Source: Porticoccaceae bacterium (GTDB lineage Bacteria; Pseudomonadota; Gammaproteobacteria; Pseudomonadales; Porticoccaceae). Taken from it: DNA of 38,717 nt. The stretch lies in assembly GCA_002691825.1 (NCBI GenBank), contig NZIZ01000021.1, positions 44,632 to 83,348 of the forward strand. Reading direction: 5' to 3'. The notes beneath the pieces were generated by a model. The model had not been told where the DNA came from. It worked only from the letters and a program-made list of their open reading frames with translations, and did not search any database. Positions 16,643 through 26,263 of the stretch are shown one piece after another. Position 1 is the first letter of the stretch. Each line of letters opens with the position of its first letter. The position numbers were made by a program, and so were the translations under genes.

Positions 16643-16861
16643 TCACCATTTTTGCTTTTGATAGCTATTATGACTTGTATTAAGCGTAAACCATCGCTTA
16701 ACGCTGTCAACCGAGTTTATCTTGAATACAAGCGCATTGCCGTTATATAGAGCTCCCACTCCACTAATATTTTCCATATGGTATGTGACTGTCATTAAAC
16801 CGAGTGGCTTTAAGAGTTGCACTCTCGAGCTTGTAAAAAATAGGCTAACGGTACGGTCTTG
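16643..16861 (-). pseudogene. Decayed ORF remnant, unknown family
   Basis: The minus strand is open from just after a TAG at 16862-16864 to TGA at 16643-16645. It reads 'SLFFTSSRVQLLKPLGLMTVTYHMENISGVGALYNGNALVFKINSVDSVKRWFTLN...'. This has the balanced composition of coding DNA and is too short and startless for a normal gene. In the neighbouring frame upstream, 'SHIVLARPYR' stays open and then stops, as if a frameshift lay near 16850. I do not recognise the family. It may equally be a chance frame. Confidence 0.3.
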
Positions 16862-17019
16862 CTAAAACAATATGCGATGTGTGGATTAATTTTTTATATT
16901 TTTATTTAAAAATACGTCTTATTTACAGATACGCATTTCATCAAAAAGAAGTTTTTTATTTATTAGTACGGATTGGAAATCAGTGACCAAAATTTTCTCT
17001 ATCAATCCTAAAATATCTT

Positions 17020-18952
17020 TTAAAATAAATTTTTAAATAATTGTTTTTTATACATTTTACATCCCTGAAATGGGATTCTATCGTAGTACTCCTCATCCCA
17101 GAAATCACTACTTTGAAATGAAAACAGGAAGGCTCGTGCATACTGTTGACAACGCTGATACTGGTCAAGCTCCTTTGAAAATAGCAGAATGCGACTCTTA
17201 AGGTCTTCTATTTTTAGACGCCTTTCATACATTCTAGCACCTCCTCCATCTTCGCTATCAAGCAGCATGGTATTATCCCCATCTGGCGACCACGCTTTCC
17301 AATGAGGTTGGTTCATATTCCTACCCTCGTTTGGAGATCCAGAATATGCAAAGTTTCCCCAGTAATTCATCATTAGCTTAGACAATACATCACGGCTATA
17401 TTTGCTTAAAGGGTCATAAAGATTTGGTATTGATAGCCCACTTATAAACTCTCCGAACACAAATTCAATCTCGACACCCTGGCCAGCGCCGATCACTTCC
17501 GCTAAGTTCCAAACTGAGTTGGATTGTAGTTCGTCCCAATCAAATCGATAGGTAAATACATTCATCGGCGCATCTACATCTAGACGACTTTTTGTAAATA
17601 ATTCAGCCGGTTTTTCTACAGCCAGTGCGTGAGTTTGTGCTGATCGTATGATTGCGTTAAGAGAGTACTTTGTTCGATCACGTATCCTTGGAAAAATGTT
17701 CGCATACCAATAAACATTCTCTTTTTCAAAGGCCATTTGAGATTTGGCATTATCACGGTTTGACCCGAGTATTATTGGAACGTTGTTGTAATTGGTAGGG
17801 TAGGCCAATAGGGTAGGTATAGATTCACTAGGCAGAATAATTTCGTCTCTTATTAATTGCGGGATTTGGTGTACTCCTGAAGTCACAAATGGGTTGTGTA
17901 AATCTGCAAGGACTATCTGACTTGCCTCTTGATTCCGCAAAATGCCAGCAAGATTTTCGTCATCAATTGATTGAATATCACGCTTTGCCTCCCTCCTATT
18001 GGATGCTATACCAAGGTCCTTAAAGAGTTGTGTAATTAACTCGTTACTGCTTGAGAAGTAACCATCAACAGTATCATCGCTAAAGTTCTCCGCCCGGGCG
18101 ATAGACTCGGTTCTCATTGACCCACTTTGAATGATTGCTTTATGAAACAAACCCTCGGCGAGGGGTGAGGCAATCATTGCCATAATATTTCTTCCGCCAG
18201 AAGATTCACCAAAGAGAGTAATATTTCCATTGTCACCACCGAAATTTGCTATATTTTTTTTTTATCCATGAGAGGCCTGAGATGATATCTAATAGGCCGA
18301 AGTTTGCGGAGGCGTCTAGTCTAGTCTCTGCTGTGTTTCTGAGCGCTCTATGAGAAAAATTACCAAGATGTCCTAATCGATATCCAATGGATACAAAAAC
18401 TACCTGCTGTGTTCCGGCTAGCTTGTGGCCACTCAGGTGAGTTGCTGATCCGACAACATTGCCTCCGCCGTGGATCCAGACCATGACGGGCAGCTGCTCT
18501 TCTGTTTGCGCTGAGTTAACCGCCGCAGACCTAGGTGCCCAGATATTTAGGTATAGACAATCCTCATCTCCTACCACCATCCCTTCAGAACCATCGACCC
18601 CTGATAACCTTGACCAGGGTTGTGTGCAAGGTGATTCTGGATATAGGGCCTCTAATGTCTCCTCCCAACTTTCGGATGGCCTTGGTGCTAGCCAGCGCAG
18701 AACCCCCATCGGGGGACTTGCATATGGGATTCCGAGCCATACGTGAGTGTCTTTTAGTCCATTAAATCCAATCACGGGTCCGGACTCTGTGGCTCTTAGG
18801 GTTGCAGGATCAGCTTTCTGAGGAATGAAAATGGGCGGCGTATATTGGCGAATGCCATATATTTGGCGATCGAAAATCCCGTAAACCCATACAATAATTA
18901 CGGTACCGAATATCAAGATTAGTATGGTAAAGGCCCATTTGCTTTTTACCAA
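17020..18952 (-). pseudogene. Membrane-anchored type-B carboxylesterase with an A10-tract frameshift
   Basis: The two ORFs 18233..18952 and 17020..18183 are one gene. The first half has an N-terminal anchor 'WAFTILILIFGTVIIVWVYGIF', 'WLGIPYASPPMGVLRW', 'DEDCLYLNIWAP' and the oxyanion loop 'VMVWIHGGG'. It ends in a run of ten A on the minus strand. With nine A the frame would read 'WIKKNIANFGGDNGNITLFGESSGG' and continue without a break to residue about 643. The Ser nucleophile (GESSGG) is kept. At the expected acid site 'GSNRDNAK' has Asn where relatives have Glu, and at the His site 'GAGQGVEIEFVFG' has Gln where relatives have His. It is therefore probably both frameshifted and catalytically impaired. 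Slippage on the A run or a sequencing error in the run could restore the frame. Confidence 0.82.
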
Positions 18953-19388
18953 TTTGTCTCAGCCCCACTTGCAATTAAATTTAGCTGACCTCATGAATTG
19001 ACTTAATAGCCTCAGTTTTTAAAACTTTGTATCTCAAGCTCCAACATATTGCATTTGTAAAAGTGTGTTAGCAATTGCCAAAGATCTTTATTTAGTTTAA
19101 TACTTGCGGCGCAAGGTGTCAGCGATGGTGCTCTGAGCTGCCAGACTAGTACCGGCTTAATTGTGCACGTAGCGGAAGAAACTCCGCACTGCTTTTGAAA
19201 ACTAAACCCATCGCAACATGAAGTTGAGCGCCTAGATCGCTTATGGACATGAGGGATGTCTGGTGTCTGTTCCGCGGTCATACTAAGCCCAACTCTACTA
19301 TATGCATACAGCGCTTAATCGGTAATTGGTAACGCCGCATTAGAGTTCAGAAAACGCCTCAATTGATTTAAGATATGCACTCAGCATA
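18953..19388. other. Intergenic region, nothing recognised
   Basis: About 435 bases between the esterase start and the regulator's end, both on the minus strand. The ORF at 19012..19281 has a Cys-rich, low-plausibility translation and no ribosome site. It should contain the esterase promoter, but no clear -35/-10 pair is seen. Confidence 0.4.
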
Positions 19389-20240
19389 TCAGTAATATAA
19401 GAGTGGATGAGAAAGACTTGAGTTACAGAAATTACTGAGAGCCATCTCGTCCTCTTCCGGATAAAATGTGCTCAAATTTAGACTTTTACCAGAAAGCTGT
19501 ACAGCTGGACCGAGGGTACTGACTGAGCTTGTGACATTTATAAATTTTCTCAATTCTCCCTCAAGGCTAAGCTGGATCTTAAAACTTGGCATCGGTTCAA
19601 GTCGACTAGCGCGTTCCCGCCAATCCGGCGGCACAATCTTGTGAGCGGCAAGCTTGTCCCTAAGCCGAATATCTCGGTGCTCATTTGTGTAAAGTGAACG
19701 TTGTTCTAGAGACATTAAGATGACAGATAGGGTATTTTCACGACCGCTGATATAGGATCCAGCACCTTCCCGCGAGAATAAGAACTCGGTCAAATTCGAG
19801 GTATTTTCAATTACAGAGGCACTAATAATTTGGCTGAATAGGCCGACCCAACCGCGATTTACCATTAGTATATCGTTTATGTCATCCGTCAGCACTGATG
19901 GATACGGGTCGAGAGCTTTAAGTGACAACGTCATTGACTTCCTCAGCCAGTTCATCTCAGGTGCGTGGATATCGAACACACTTGTCCGCTCTTCGGTTGG
20001 AAGAAAACCGGCAGCAATCATAAGGTGGCTGCTATCTCGTTGCCCTAAGGAAAATGCGTCGATAATTGCATTTACCAGAGATTGGCTGGGATGGCTGAGG
20101 CCATTTTCAAGGCGGCTTACGTGTCTAGCTGAGCAGTTGATACGATCTGCCATTTGTTCTTGACTCAACTTGAACAGACTGCGCCAAAAAAGCAAGAACC
20201 TAGCAAACTTAAGATTATCACTTGTTAAATCTGATATCAT
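19389..20240 (-). CDS. XRE-family regulator with MmyB-like ligand domain
   Basis: The 283-aa protein starts with a helix-turn-helix of the XRE type ('FARFLLFWRSLFKLSQEQMADRINCSARHVSRLENGLSHPSQSLVNAIIDAF', about residues 12-65). The C-terminal part, from 'LDPYPSVLTDDINDILMVNRGWVGLF' to 'SLEGELRKFINVTSSVSTLGPAVQLSGKSLNLSTFYPEEDE', is a MmyB-like PAS-type domain. A structurally studied member of this family binds a fatty acid, so a fatty-acyl ligand is plausible. The ATG at 20240 follows a TAGGAAT site. It is divergent from the maoC-SDR-thiolase operon, which is the usual layout for a local regulator of that operon. Confidence 0.87.
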   Translation of the reverse strand: MISDLTSDNLKFARFLLFWRSLFKLSQEQMADRINCSARHVSRLENGLSHPSQSLVNAIIDAFSLGQRDSSHLMIAAGFLPTEERTSVFDIHAPEMNWLRKSMTLSLKALDPYPSVLTDDINDILMVNRGWVGLFSQIISASVIENTSNLTEFLFSREGAGSYISGRENTLSVILMSLEQRSLYTNEHRDIRLRDKLAAHKIVPPDWRERASRLEPMPSFKIQLSLEGELRKFINVTSSVSTLGPAVQLSGKSLNLSTFYPEEDEMALSNFCNSSLSHPLLYY

Positions 20241-20315
20241 ATTCCTATAAATTAAATTTTTTAGTCTAAATTCATTCTTTGTGTATGGCGCCGTACTCTC
20301 GAGATATTTTGCCTA

Positions 20316-20328
20316 GACATGGCATGTC
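20316..20328. promoter_or_regulatory. Candidate operator palindrome in the divergent regulator/maoC region
   Basis: GACATG-G-CATGTC is a perfect 6-bp inverted repeat with one central base in the 215-base region between the regulator and maoC. Short dyads of this kind are typical operator sites for XRE dimers. A second copy was not found, so the assignment is weak. Confidence 0.3.
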
Positions 20329-20455
20329 GTGGTTACTTTATACCATGTTCGGCACACTATCGATAGTAAACTTTTATAAACCCATTAATCATCGGGCGAA
20401 TTTTTATGAGTCTTGTCTTTGGGGCTCAATGGTGTATTTTGATAGGAGGTCAAGG

Positions 20456-20917
20456 ATGCCAAAGTCCATTAAAAAGTCGGAGATAAAAAATTACAGCGGT
20501 TATGTTTGCGAACCTACCGATTGGTTCGAGGTTACTCAGGAGCAGGTGAACATATTTGCCGACTGTACCTTGGACCGGCAATTCATTCATATTAATCCCG
20601 AGGCGGCAGCGAAAACGCCCTTTGGCGGGACAGTAGCACATGGTTTTTTGACTCTTTCGATGCTCTCTTATTTCTCTGAGAGCTTTAACCTCGTAATGGA
20701 AGGCATTTATATGGGAGTTAACAAAGGTTTCGATAAGGTGCGGTTTGTTGCTCCGGTGAGAGTTGGCAGCAGAATCCGTTGTCGTGCCACTATTTTGGAT
20801 ATTTCAGAAAAGCGGCCTGGTCAATATGATTTAAAAGTTGAGGCGACGGTTGAGATTGAAGGTGGCGAAAAACCAGCCATGGTTGCTGAGTGGTTGACAT
20901 GTCAAATGACAAACTAG
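20456..20917 (+). CDS. MaoC-like (R)-specific enoyl-CoA hydratase
   Basis: A single hot-dog-fold domain of 153 aa. The catalytic pair of the (R)-hydratases is visible as D40 and H45 in 'DCTLDRQFIHINPEAAAKTPFGGTVAHGFLTLSML', and the R-hydratase 'GGTVAHGFLTLS' helix follows. It should hydrate trans-2-enoyl-CoA to (R)-3-hydroxyacyl-CoA. The ORF track starts at 20279, but AGGAGG stands 6 bases before the ATG at 20456 and the family homology starts there, so the upstream extension is not coding. It is the first gene of an operon with the MFE-2-like SDR (18 bases later) and a thiolase. Confidence 0.9.
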   Translation: MPKSIKKSEIKNYSGYVCEPTDWFEVTQEQVNIFADCTLDRQFIHINPEAAAKTPFGGTVAHGFLTLSMLSYFSESFNLVMEGIYMGVNKGFDKVRFVAPVRVGSRIRCRATILDISEKRPGQYDLKVEATVEIEGGEKPAMVAEWLTCQMTN

Positions 20918-20935
20918 CAGTTATTTTGGAGAGAA

Positions 20936-21850
20936 ATGATGGATATTGATTTTACTGACCGAGTTGCGATCATAACGGGTGCCGGAAATGGCCTGGGCCG
21001 TTCGCATGCACTGGCACTGGCTCAGCGTGGCGCAAAAGTGGTGGTGAACGACGTGGGTGGTGCGCGCGACGGTACGGGCACATCGACTGCAGCCGCCGAT
21101 GATGTGGTAAAAGAAATAAAAGCATTTGGTGGAGAGGCTTTCTCGCACTTGGCTAACGTTGCAAATTATGAAGAAGTGCAAGACATGGTGGCTGAAACGC
21201 AAGCTAAGTGGGGTCGCGTTGATATTCTAATTAATAATGCTGGAATACTTAGAGATAAGTCGTTTAGCAACATGGATTTAGCTGATTTCCGACTCGTAAT
21301 AGACGTCCATCTGATGGGATCGGTTAACTGCACCAAAGCGGTGTGGGATATAATGCGGGTACAAAACTACGGCCGTATAGTTATGACAACCTCTGCCAGC
21401 GGTATGTATGGAAATTTCGGCCAGACAAACTATGGTGCAGCTAAGATGGCAGTACTCGGACTCATGAATACCCTTGTGTTAGAGGGGAAAAAATATAATA
21501 TCCATGTTAACGCTCTAGCTCCGACTGCTGGCACTCGGATGACAGAGGATATTTTACCCATGCCTATAATTGGTTTTATGACACAGGAATCTGTGAGTGT
21601 TGGAGTTTTATTGCTCTGTGACGAGAACGCCCCAACTCGGACAATCCTGTGTGCCGGCGCTGGGGGTTATGCGACGGCCGCGATGTTTGAGACAGATGGC
21701 ATATTTTTATCCACAGCAGATCGGAGCCCTGAAAATATTCGCGATCATTGGGAGTCCTTGAACGATATTTCTAAACATAAGGCGCTGCAGTCTGGTGGAA
21801 AGCAAACTGAGAAATTTGTTATGAAGGCGATGGCCCACATGCAATCCTGA
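20936..21850 (+). CDS. MFE-2-type (3R)-hydroxyacyl-CoA dehydrogenase (SDR family)
   Basis: A 304-aa SDR close to the N-terminal domain of peroxisomal multifunctional enzyme 2. It has the cofactor motif 'TGAGNGLGRSHALALAQRGAKVVVNDVGG' with the MFE-2-like insert 'ARDGTGTSTAAADDVV', 'LINNAGILRDKSF', Ser in 'TTSASGMYGN', and Y166/K170 in 'NYGAAK'. The expected reaction is NAD-dependent oxidation of (R)-3-hydroxyacyl-CoA to 3-ketoacyl-CoA, the step after the MaoC hydratase. Two ATGs stand in tandem (20936, 20939); GGAGAG is 2 and 5 bases before them, so 20939 may be the real start. The extra C-terminal tail ('DRSPENIRDHWESLND...') is normal for this subgroup. Confidence 0.88.
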   Translation: MMDIDFTDRVAIITGAGNGLGRSHALALAQRGAKVVVNDVGGARDGTGTSTAAADDVVKEIKAFGGEAFSHLANVANYEEVQDMVAETQAKWGRVDILINNAGILRDKSFSNMDLADFRLVIDVHLMGSVNCTKAVWDIMRVQNYGRIVMTTSASGMYGNFGQTNYGAAKMAVLGLMNTLVLEGKKYNIHVNALAPTAGTRMTEDILPMPIIGFMTQESVSVGVLLLCDENAPTRTILCAGAGGYATAAMFETDGIFLSTADRSPENIRDHWESLNDISKHKALQSGGKQTEKFVMKAMAHMQS

Positions 21851-21917
21851 GCTGATAACCGGCCTACTTTTTATCAAAATCAATTGAGTTATTATTAATT
21901 ATTTGGGGGAAACTATT

Positions 21918-23099
21918 ATGAGAGAAGCAGTTATTGTGTCCGCAGCTAGGACACCAATTGGCAGGGCATACCGAGGTGCTTTTAATAATCTTGAATCACC
22001 CTCAATGGCATCATATGCCATATCTGCCGCGGTTGAGCGAAGTGGGGTCGACCCCAATGAGATAGAGGATTGTATTTTTGGGGCTGCTATGCAACAGGGC
22101 ACTCAGGGTTTTAATCTGGGTCGTCAGGCAGCGATTGCCGCAGGGTTGCCTGTAAGTGTCGCCGGAACAACGGTTGATAGGCAGTGCTCTTCAGGTCTAA
22201 TGAGTATAGCTATGGGCGCAAAGCATATTGCTTTGGATGGTGCATCAGTGGTGATTGCCGGCGGATGCGAGTCGATCAGTCTCGTTCAAAATGAAAATAT
22301 GAATGCCCACCGTTTGATGGATCCAAAGTCTGTTGAGAACGCTCCTTCAATCCATATGCCTATGCTTGATACTGCGGAGGTGGTCGCTAATCGATATAGT
22401 ATTTCTCGAGAGGCCCAAGATGAGTATGCAGTAACTTCGCAGGCTCGTACGGCAGCAGCTCAGCAAGCAGGGAGATTTGATGCTGAAATAGTTCCGGTGA
22501 CTGCTACTAAGCTAGTAACTAACCGAGAGACAGGTGAGGTTACAAAGGAGGAAGTCACCTTAATCAAAGATGAAGGAAACCGCCCGGGAACTAGCTTAGA
22601 GGCACTATCCGGTCTCAAGGTTGTGCGCCCAGGAGGCACTATTACGGGTGGAAATGCGTCCCAACTGTCGGATGGGGCTGCTGCGGTTGTTCTAATGGAT
22701 GCCAAGCAGGCAGAAAGACGCAATATAGAACCTATCGGAATTTACAGGGGAATGGCTGTGGCCGGTTGTGAACCAGATGAAATGGGGATTGGGCCTATTT
22801 TTGCTGTTCCCAAATTGCTTGAGCGTAATGGTCTGTCTATGGATGACATAGGTATCTGGGAATTGAATGAGGCATTTGCAGTCCAAGTTATCTACTGTCG
22901 TGACAAGTTAAGTATTGATCCAGATCGACTCAACATTGACGGTGGTTCAATTTCTATAGGTCACCCTTATGGCATGAGCGGGACTAGGATGACAATGCAT
23001 GCGCTGATAGAAGCAAAGCGTCGTGGTGAGAGGTATGTGGTGATCACCATGTGCGTAGGGGGTGGTATGGGTGCAGCTGGGCTTTTTGAGGTAGCTTAG
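21918..23099 (+). CDS. Acetyl-CoA acyltransferase (thiolase family)
   Basis: A 393-aa thiolase with all three active-site residues: C90 in '[11 protein letters not shown]', H349 in '[12 protein letters not shown]' and C379 in '[12 protein letters not shown]'. This spacing matches degradative 3-ketoacyl-CoA thiolases and acetoacetyl-CoA thiolases; the sequence alone does not tell chain length. I start it at the ATG 21918 ([15 protein letters not shown]) because a GGGGGAAA site lies 8 bases upstream and the family starts there; the ORF track's 21903 start is unlikely. It closes the maoC-SDR operon (67-base gap) and would release acetyl-CoA or propionyl-CoA. A dead SDR gene follows in the same direction. 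Confidence 0.9.
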   Translation: MREAVIVSAARTPIGRAYRGAFNNLESPSMASYAISAAVERSGVDPNEIEDCIFGAAMQQGTQGFNLGRQAAIAAGLPVSVAGTTVDRQCSSGLMSIAMGAKHIALDGASVVIAGGCESISLVQNENMNAHRLMDPKSVENAPSIHMPMLDTAEVVANRYSISREAQDEYAVTSQARTAAAQQAGRFDAEIVPVTATKLVTNRETGEVTKEEVTLIKDEGNRPGTSLEALSGLKVVRPGGTITGGNASQLSDGAAAVVLMDAKQAERRNIEPIGIYRGMAVAGCEPDEMGIGPIFAVPKLLERNGLSMDDIGIWELNEAFAVQVIYCRDKLSIDPDRLNIDGGSISIGHPYGMSGTRMTMHALIEAKRRGERYVVITMCVGGGMGAAGLFEVA

Positions 23100-23233
23100 A
23101 TATGTTTAAGCATTTGATTTCGGTTGCTCAATCATCGGATCAGATTCCGTTGAAGTTTAATGGAAGCCACCTATGCTTAGAGTCGCTATAAGGGTATGTC
23201 TTGAATTATTAATGAAGACTACTGTGCTATTTG

Positions 23234-24128
23234 ATGTGTAAGATTTCGCAGGGAGGGTAGCCGCAGCCACTGGAGCTAATTCTGCAATAGGCGGGGCACT
23301 CGCGAAGACACTGCTCGAGCAAAGGTGCAATATTGCATTGGGGAGAGGGATAGCGAATCGCTTCGCTCCCTCCGTAGAGAGCTAGTCTCTGAAAATTGGC
23401 GCATATTGATCCGCGTCATAATAATGGAGCTTGATGTATCGGAGCCGGAAGAATCAGTGTCGGTTGCGACGTTTGTCCAGAGGGACCACATCTTAGTTAA
23501 TCTGCTGTTCAACAATGCTAGGGTCGTCACCAGTTGACTTTTTAATGATCTTCATCTTGAAGAAATCCACCGCGTATTCACAGTTAATTATTAGGGGGCG
23601 GATTTCGGATGTAAGGCCTCCTTACCATTATTGAGTGCGTTTAGCTTTGCGGTGATTGTGAATATCAGAACGTTTTCTCTCTGTTTTCTTCGCCGTTGAA
23701 AACTACTCACCCAAGCTCTAATTTTGCTATGGATGATCTCCATGATGCCCTGAGGAGTGAAGTAGCTTACTTGGGAGGTAGTATCACGGCCTTTTACGTG
23801 TTTCCTACTCGCGTCAGAACTAATATTGGAGTAAATGCCAAGGTTATTTTGAAATCCGATAGCCATATCACCTTCGAAAATTAAAGGAAAAAATTGAGGC
23901 AGCATTTCTTACTGGTGCTGATGAAGTAGTAGCGGATGCGTGCATATGATCAGAAACGGCAGGGCTAGAGTTTTTGAGGGATGTGTCTCAAGGCTTGCTG
24001 ATATTTTGGGTATACTCCTCTCCGTCGCCTATACAAAGTTTTTACACATATTCCAATCAAGTAATTTAGATATGCGAAAAAGCGTCCGGCTTATTTGGGT
24101 CGCTTTGCTATCATTACATTGGCGTTAA
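23234..24128 (+). pseudogene. Short-chain dehydrogenase, decayed
   Basis: In order, over three frames, one reads 'DFAGRVAAATGANSAIGGALAKTLLEQRCNIAL' (SDR start, TGANSAIG cofactor loop, with an in-frame TAA just before), 'DHILVNLLFNNARVVTS' (from the NNAGVVTS motif), 'FNDLHLEEIHRVFTVNYWG', then 'DDLHDALRSEVAYLGGSITAFYVFPTRVRTNIGVNAK' (the substrate-loop FPTRVRTNI), and 'MIRNGRARVFEGCVSRLADILGILLSVAYTKFL' (from RI-VG-DA--LDLL-RLLPVAY). The span of about 298 codons fits an intact SDR of about 280 aa. The catalytic YxxxK segment is lost in a shifted stretch. Its position behind the thiolase suggests it was the next gene of that operon. The ORFs 23325, 23696 and 23940 are its fragments. Confidence 0.85.
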
Positions 24129-25342
24129 TTTGCGCTCTAGCACTCGTGTTGGGATGATTTTTGCTTGGTTTTGAAAGCGCATGGTATTGAGATCAGTATT
24201 TATATTACCTGAGTCGGTCGAGAGAGATGGGTGGCTGATTATATCTGCCAGTATGAGCCATCGTCGTGAGATGATTGCCGCAATGAAGGGTTGCGTTCAA
24301 ACAAACGGCGGGTCTATCGTTTGATTGTTGAATTGAGTGCAATTCCTGCTTAGATTATATCATCTCAATTTCTCGCTTAATCTCGCAAAAGAAAGAGGAC
24401 GGTATTTGGCTGGCAGTCTCAAATGATCACCTTGGTCCTTATAAAATACATGATGCGGGGGTGTCGGAGTTGAGGGACCATATTCGATGGCGAACATTAC
24501 GGCATTGCAGCTGCAACAATCGCTTATGGTCTGCGTAAGGTTGCCATGCCGATTAATAATAATATTTGTGCTATGGTCAAGATGTTTGAAACTAGTATTT
24601 CGCTAAACTAGGACAGTGATTAGATATTAATTGCTCCTATGCCGCTTTGTGAGATTTCTAATTTAACTACGAATGTGTTTTCGGACGTTTTGCTTCACTG
24701 TCATGGCTACATTGAGTACCCTGTTCCAAGGTTTGATGGCTTATGAAGAATTTTCCTTGTCGATTTTTCGTCCGTAACTGGTATTGTTGTCAACTAACCT
24801 CATTAATAGAGGAAATCAGTAATGGATGCGAACGCAGGACCGCTTCAAGAATTTATGAGGGATATGAATTGTTTGAGTTATGAGTAATGCATGCTTTCGA
24901 CTTACCTAATGCATATCGTTATGGCAGCATTATTAGTAGTATGGCCTCTCAGAAAATTAAGTTAATCGAGCTAGATAATTTAAACGTTAATTTAGGTGGA
25001 AAGGGTAAAATGCGCGCGCGTGGCCCGAGCGATCTTATGTTTGTTGCCGTTACGCTGATCCTGATGTCTGTTTGTTGATGTTGAGAGATGATTTCGAATC
25101 GGAAACGTCGGAGTGGTGCACTTGGCCGAACGTTGAATATCGTCAACCTTACTGAGGATGTGGCACTTTTTTTTGCGATTCAACGTACATCTTTACGAAA
25201 TAAAAAAAGTGATATATGGCTTGGATGATGAGTTGAAGTGTCCGGCGGTGAGAATTGCCGATTATAAATCGGGGCAGGCGACAAAGCGTTATGTTGCGCA
25301 GAAATTACGGTCTGGCGTAATTGTGTTTAGGGGGCTCAGAGG
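24129..25342. other. Decayed region with unassigned coding remnants
   Basis: About 1.2 kb contains only short frames, none with a clear start. Protein-like stretches include 'GEHYGIAAATIAYGLRKVAMPINNNICAMVKMFET' near 24490-24610, 'DLPNAYRYGSIISSMASQKIKLIELDNLNVNLGGKGKMR' near 24897-25015 and 'SGALGRTLNIVNLTEDVALFFAIQRTSLRN' near 25110-25200. They look like pieces of one or two destroyed plus-strand genes, but I cannot name a family. Confidence 0.5.
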
Positions 25343-26263
25343 ATGATTGAAGCGCTTGGAAGAGAAGGATTTAGTAGGGCGAATGCTACGCTTTTTACAA
25401 AAGCGAATGGACTAACATTCGCTTATGAAACTTTTGGGCATAAGAAAGATTGTCCATTAATTCTTGTTGCTGGATTGAACAACCAATTGGTACGCTGGCC
25501 GGTCGCTTTTTGTGAAGCTCTTGTTGATAAAGGGTTTTATGTCATTCGATTTGATAATCGAGATATTGGTCTTAGTGAGTGGATTGAATCTTCTCGCTCT
25601 CCAGGTTTAGCGCATCAATTTATGACGAAGTTTTTCGGTGTGCCTATTACCATACCCTACACGCTTGGTGATTTGGCAAAAGATACCATTAGCATTTTAG
25701 ATGCGCTTGAGTTACCAGCGGCTCATTTAGTAGGTTTTTCGATGGGTGGTATGATATGTCAAATAGCTGCAGGTAGATATCCCAAAAGGGTTTTGTCATT
25801 AACCTCAATGATGTCAAACTGCGGGGCTTGGGGTTCGGGCAGGCCGACTTTTAGGGTTTCACTTCAGATGATAAAAAGGCCCTCAAAAACAAAGTCTGCA
25901 GTAGATAATTCGGTAGAGACCTTACAGATGATTGGTAGTCCAAAGTATCCCGTCTCTGACGGATCCCTACGTGCAATGATTGTGGCAGAGGCAAAACGCG
26001 CGCGAAATCCGCATAGTTATTTCCGGCAGATAGCCGCTATCAATATTGCCGCAGATCGCTCGGACCTGTTAAAAAGTTTAAAGATGCCTGTATTGGTCAT
26101 AAGCGGCGAGGATGACCCACTTGCGCAGGCTGATGGGGGTATTGCAACTGCATCGTATATTCCTCATGCAACTTTGCGGATTCTTCCGGGGGTTGGACAT
26201 GATCTGCCTAAGCCTCTATTAGGTGATTTCGCGGCTATGATTGCTGAAAATATAATTTCATAA
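25343..26263 (+). CDS. Alpha/beta hydrolase
   Basis: A 306-aa protein of the alpha/beta-hydrolase fold. It has the nucleophile elbow 'GFSMGG' (S133), Asp in 'VISGEDDPL' (about D257/258) and His in 'PGVGHDLP' (H286), a complete triad. The N-part 'CPLILVAGLNNQLVRWPVAFCEALVDKGFYVIRFDNRDIGLSEW' contains the usual oxyanion loop and the 'FDNRDIGLS' strand. It resembles small esterases/lactonases of the epoxide-hydrolase-like group; the substrate is unknown. It starts at an ATG preceded by only a weak purine stretch. It is isolated, with decayed DNA on both sides, and is one of the few intact genes in this stretch. Confidence 0.88.
   Translation: MIEALGREGFSRANATLFTKANGLTFAYETFGHKKDCPLILVAGLNNQLVRWPVAFCEALVDKGFYVIRFDNRDIGLSEWIESSRSPGLAHQFMTKFFGVPITIPYTLGDLAKDTISILDALELPAAHLVGFSMGGMICQIAAGRYPKRVLSLTSMMSNCGAWGSGRPTFRVSLQMIKRPSKTKSAVDNSVETLQMIGSPKYPVSDGSLRAMIVAEAKRARNPHSYFRQIAAINIAADRSDLLKSLKMPVLVISGEDDPLAQADGGIATASYIPHATLRILPGVGHDLPKPLLGDFAAMIAENIIS

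Noticed and set aside
18255-18264. Programmed frameshift site in the esterase
   Set aside because: The A10 run is slippery, but no stimulatory structure or conserved two-product design is visible, and triad residues are lost. Mutation is the simpler reading.
19012-19281. 89-codon minus-strand ORF before the esterase
   Set aside because: No ribosome site, odd Cys-rich composition and no resemblance to a known family.
20279-20455. N-terminal extension of the MaoC protein
   Set aside because: AGGAGG at ideal distance from ATG 20456 and family homology from there; the upstream part is the divergent promoter region.
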